Shown here: in pieces, positions 62,401-64,000 of the stretch
How positions within the stretch are numbered: the stretch's first letter is position 1
Layout of the letters: each line of letters starts with the position of its first letter
Source: Luscinia megarhynchos
Lineage: Eukaryota; Chordata; Aves; Passeriformes; Turdidae
NCBI GenBank assembly: GCA_034336665.1
Contig: JAPFBE010000003.1
Location: 35,004,360 to 35,068,359, forward strand
DNA length: 64,000 nucleotides
Reading direction: 5' to 3'
The notes under the pieces: generated by a model
What the model was told of the DNA's origin: nothing
Seen by the model: only the letters and a program-made list of their open reading frames with translations
Database searches by the model: none
Position numbers and translations under genes: made by a program

Positions 62401-63718
62401 TGACTGTTCTTGTATCAGGTAATATACATCTGTGTTACAGAGCAGCATTCACAAATACCTTCATTAGGTGAGTACTTTACAATCATTAATAATGAGAACC
62501 ACCACGATAATTTATCAGGAGATATCATGCCACAAGGTTCACTGGTTTCCCTGGTACAATCAGTAATTTTGAAAGTGGATATATACAGGTTGTTTCCTAA
62601 TAAACAAAAGGAAATTATTGTACACTCATTTGAAGATGTAGTATGTAGTTGAAGATTTAATAAGTAGACATAGATGTACTACTGTCCATGCATGCAAGTA
62701 CCAAATCTCTCCAGAAGTCTTTGGGAATATGTTGCAGATGTGCTTACCCATCTTTTAAGTTGTAAAGATGAACTGGACATTTTATTTTCTTTGTCACCAC
62801 TCAAGACAAAATTCTTCATCTTTATTTCCCCAGCTGCAAGCACATTGGGATGAAAATTATTATTACAGTTTTTCCTGCCTACAATTGTTAATTTTATTAT
62901 TCAATTTTTATTACAAAACAAACAAACCAATCAACAACAAAACACTTTAAGTTGCTCTAGAGAATAAATCAGGAGTAGAACTATACAGAATGGAGTAAGG
63001 AAATGTTTGGAAATTTTAAAATTCATTTTGGTCTGATGGTGTTTGAATGGAGTTGTGTAGACCCAGGACTTTCATCCACAGTTTGAGAAGAAAGTCACCC
63101 TACAACAAAGGACTCAAGCACCTATCACTCAAGCTGGATCCAAAGGAGACTCTCAGACAAGAAATTTCAGGACGCGAGTACTGCAACCAGATGTATTGGA
63201 TGAACACTTAGGAATAAGGAAAGCCAAAAGCATTGATTCCCCAGGCTTAGACAGTTATCCAAAACACATGGAGAGTTTTGCTTGAAATACTGTTTGGATA
63301 TTGTAAAACTGAATTTTGCCAGCATGATTTCACATAATTTCTGACTAAACCTAGTCCATAATAGCAAATATAAAGTGTTTGGCAGGCTTTTACTCACAGA
63401 AAACATTTCAGTTTGACACCTGATTGTAGCCATTTGTGCTCACAGATAGATGCACCATAAATCTGATTTTGGATACAACATTACTATGAATAGATCTAAA
63501 TGTTCATGTGTACTGTTAAAAATATTATGTGATTATGAGACAGGAAAAAGATCTCTTTTCCAATAAGCAGAGTTAATTCAAATTATATACTTAAGATATA
63601 AATACTGGTTAAAGGAAGCATAATCTTGCTGGTTTTGCTTTATAAAATTATGGTGGCACAGTCCCCCTAAAAGCCACAACTTGTTTGTTTCTTATGTATT
63701 CAGTGAAGTATACTAATT
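59406..63718. other. AT-rich noncoding sequence, nothing recognised
   Basis: No gene or interspersed repeat is recognised. A run of A residues lies at about 62007-62021. Slightly GC-richer patches at 60470-60560 and 61080-61170 have no identifiable origin. Confidence 0.5.
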
Positions 63719-63738
63719 ATAACCACTAAAGTGGTTAT
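63719..63738. repeat. Perfect 9-bp inverted repeat with a 2-base centre
   Basis: ATAACCACT (63719-63727), AA, AGTGGTTAT (63730-63738). Each arm holds AACCAC, the core of a RUNX-type site, so the palindrome presents two opposed cores. Its use is unknown. Confidence 0.85.
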
Positions 63739-64000
63739 CCCTGTTCATGTGAATTTTTAAAGAAAAATAGAGAAGTATACAGCAAATAGCTTTTGCAAAC
63801 AGATTCAAAACTGATCTCAACATAAGTTCTAAAGTACTTCTTGCAGACATATTTTATTCTCTTTCTCTTTTCCCCGTCCAGATCAACATTTAGTCAGAAA
63901 AAAATTTGGGTATCTCTGTCCATTTAGGTGATGATGCATTTCCTAACTGCATAATTAGTACATGGATTTGTAAAGTGGAAATCATCTTTGATCACAAAAT
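63739..64000. other. AT-rich noncoding sequence to the window end
   Basis: I see nothing recognisable in this stretch. Confidence 0.55.

Overview
The window looks like bird genomic DNA, possibly from a passerine. It is AT-rich and has no open reading frame that I can support as a gene. The bird assignment rests on its interspersed repeats. Several CR1 retrotransposon fragments carry the typical CR1 3' end (tandem ATTCTRTG-type octamers) or its reverse complement. There are also long terminal repeats (LTRs) of avian endogenous retrovirus type. I saw no mammalian L1 or Alu/B1 elements and no bacterial gene organisation. The piece is best read as intergenic or deep-intronic sequence. I found no exon, tRNA, rRNA, CRISPR array or complete transposon.

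Layout. 1-13,279 is mostly unique AT-rich sequence with a homopurine tract (2331-2485), a (TA)14 microsatellite (8417-8444) and a hairpin with an overlapping duplication (8561-8602). A CR1 3' fragment with an internal deletion lies at 13,280-13,693 and is followed by four TTAG-type units. A GC-richer, repeat-like segment of uncertain identity lies at about 15,000-15,460. The most informative locus is 17,716-18,939: an older minus-strand LTR is split by a plus-strand solo LTR (18,072-18,717) with TG...CA ends and a perfect 6-bp target-site duplication. A CR1 reverse-transcriptase remnant lies at 21,785-22,400, and CR1 fragments on the minus strand lie at 25,885-26,515 and 29,486-29,830.

The second half holds a three-copy minisatellite at 35,799-35,935 and a fragment of the same older LTR family at 36,429-36,625. 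It also has a short CR1 tail at 40,096-40,178 beside an unidentified GC-richer block, a 23-bp near-perfect palindrome at 43,431-43,453, and a probable ancient MIR-like SINE at 47,036-47,172. A 272-bp (TTCCC)n satellite lies at 48,209-48,480, followed by CR1 fragments at 50,331-50,515 (minus) and 53,599-54,211 (plus). The rest to 64,000 is AT-rich sequence with homopolymer tracts.

No genes work together here. What can be reconstructed is a history of retroelement insertion, truncation and simple-repeat growth. All repeat identities come from pattern recognition without a database search. Family-level names (CR1, LTR, MIR-like) are firmer than subfamily names, and fragment ends are approximate unless a duplication or a terminal motif fixes them.
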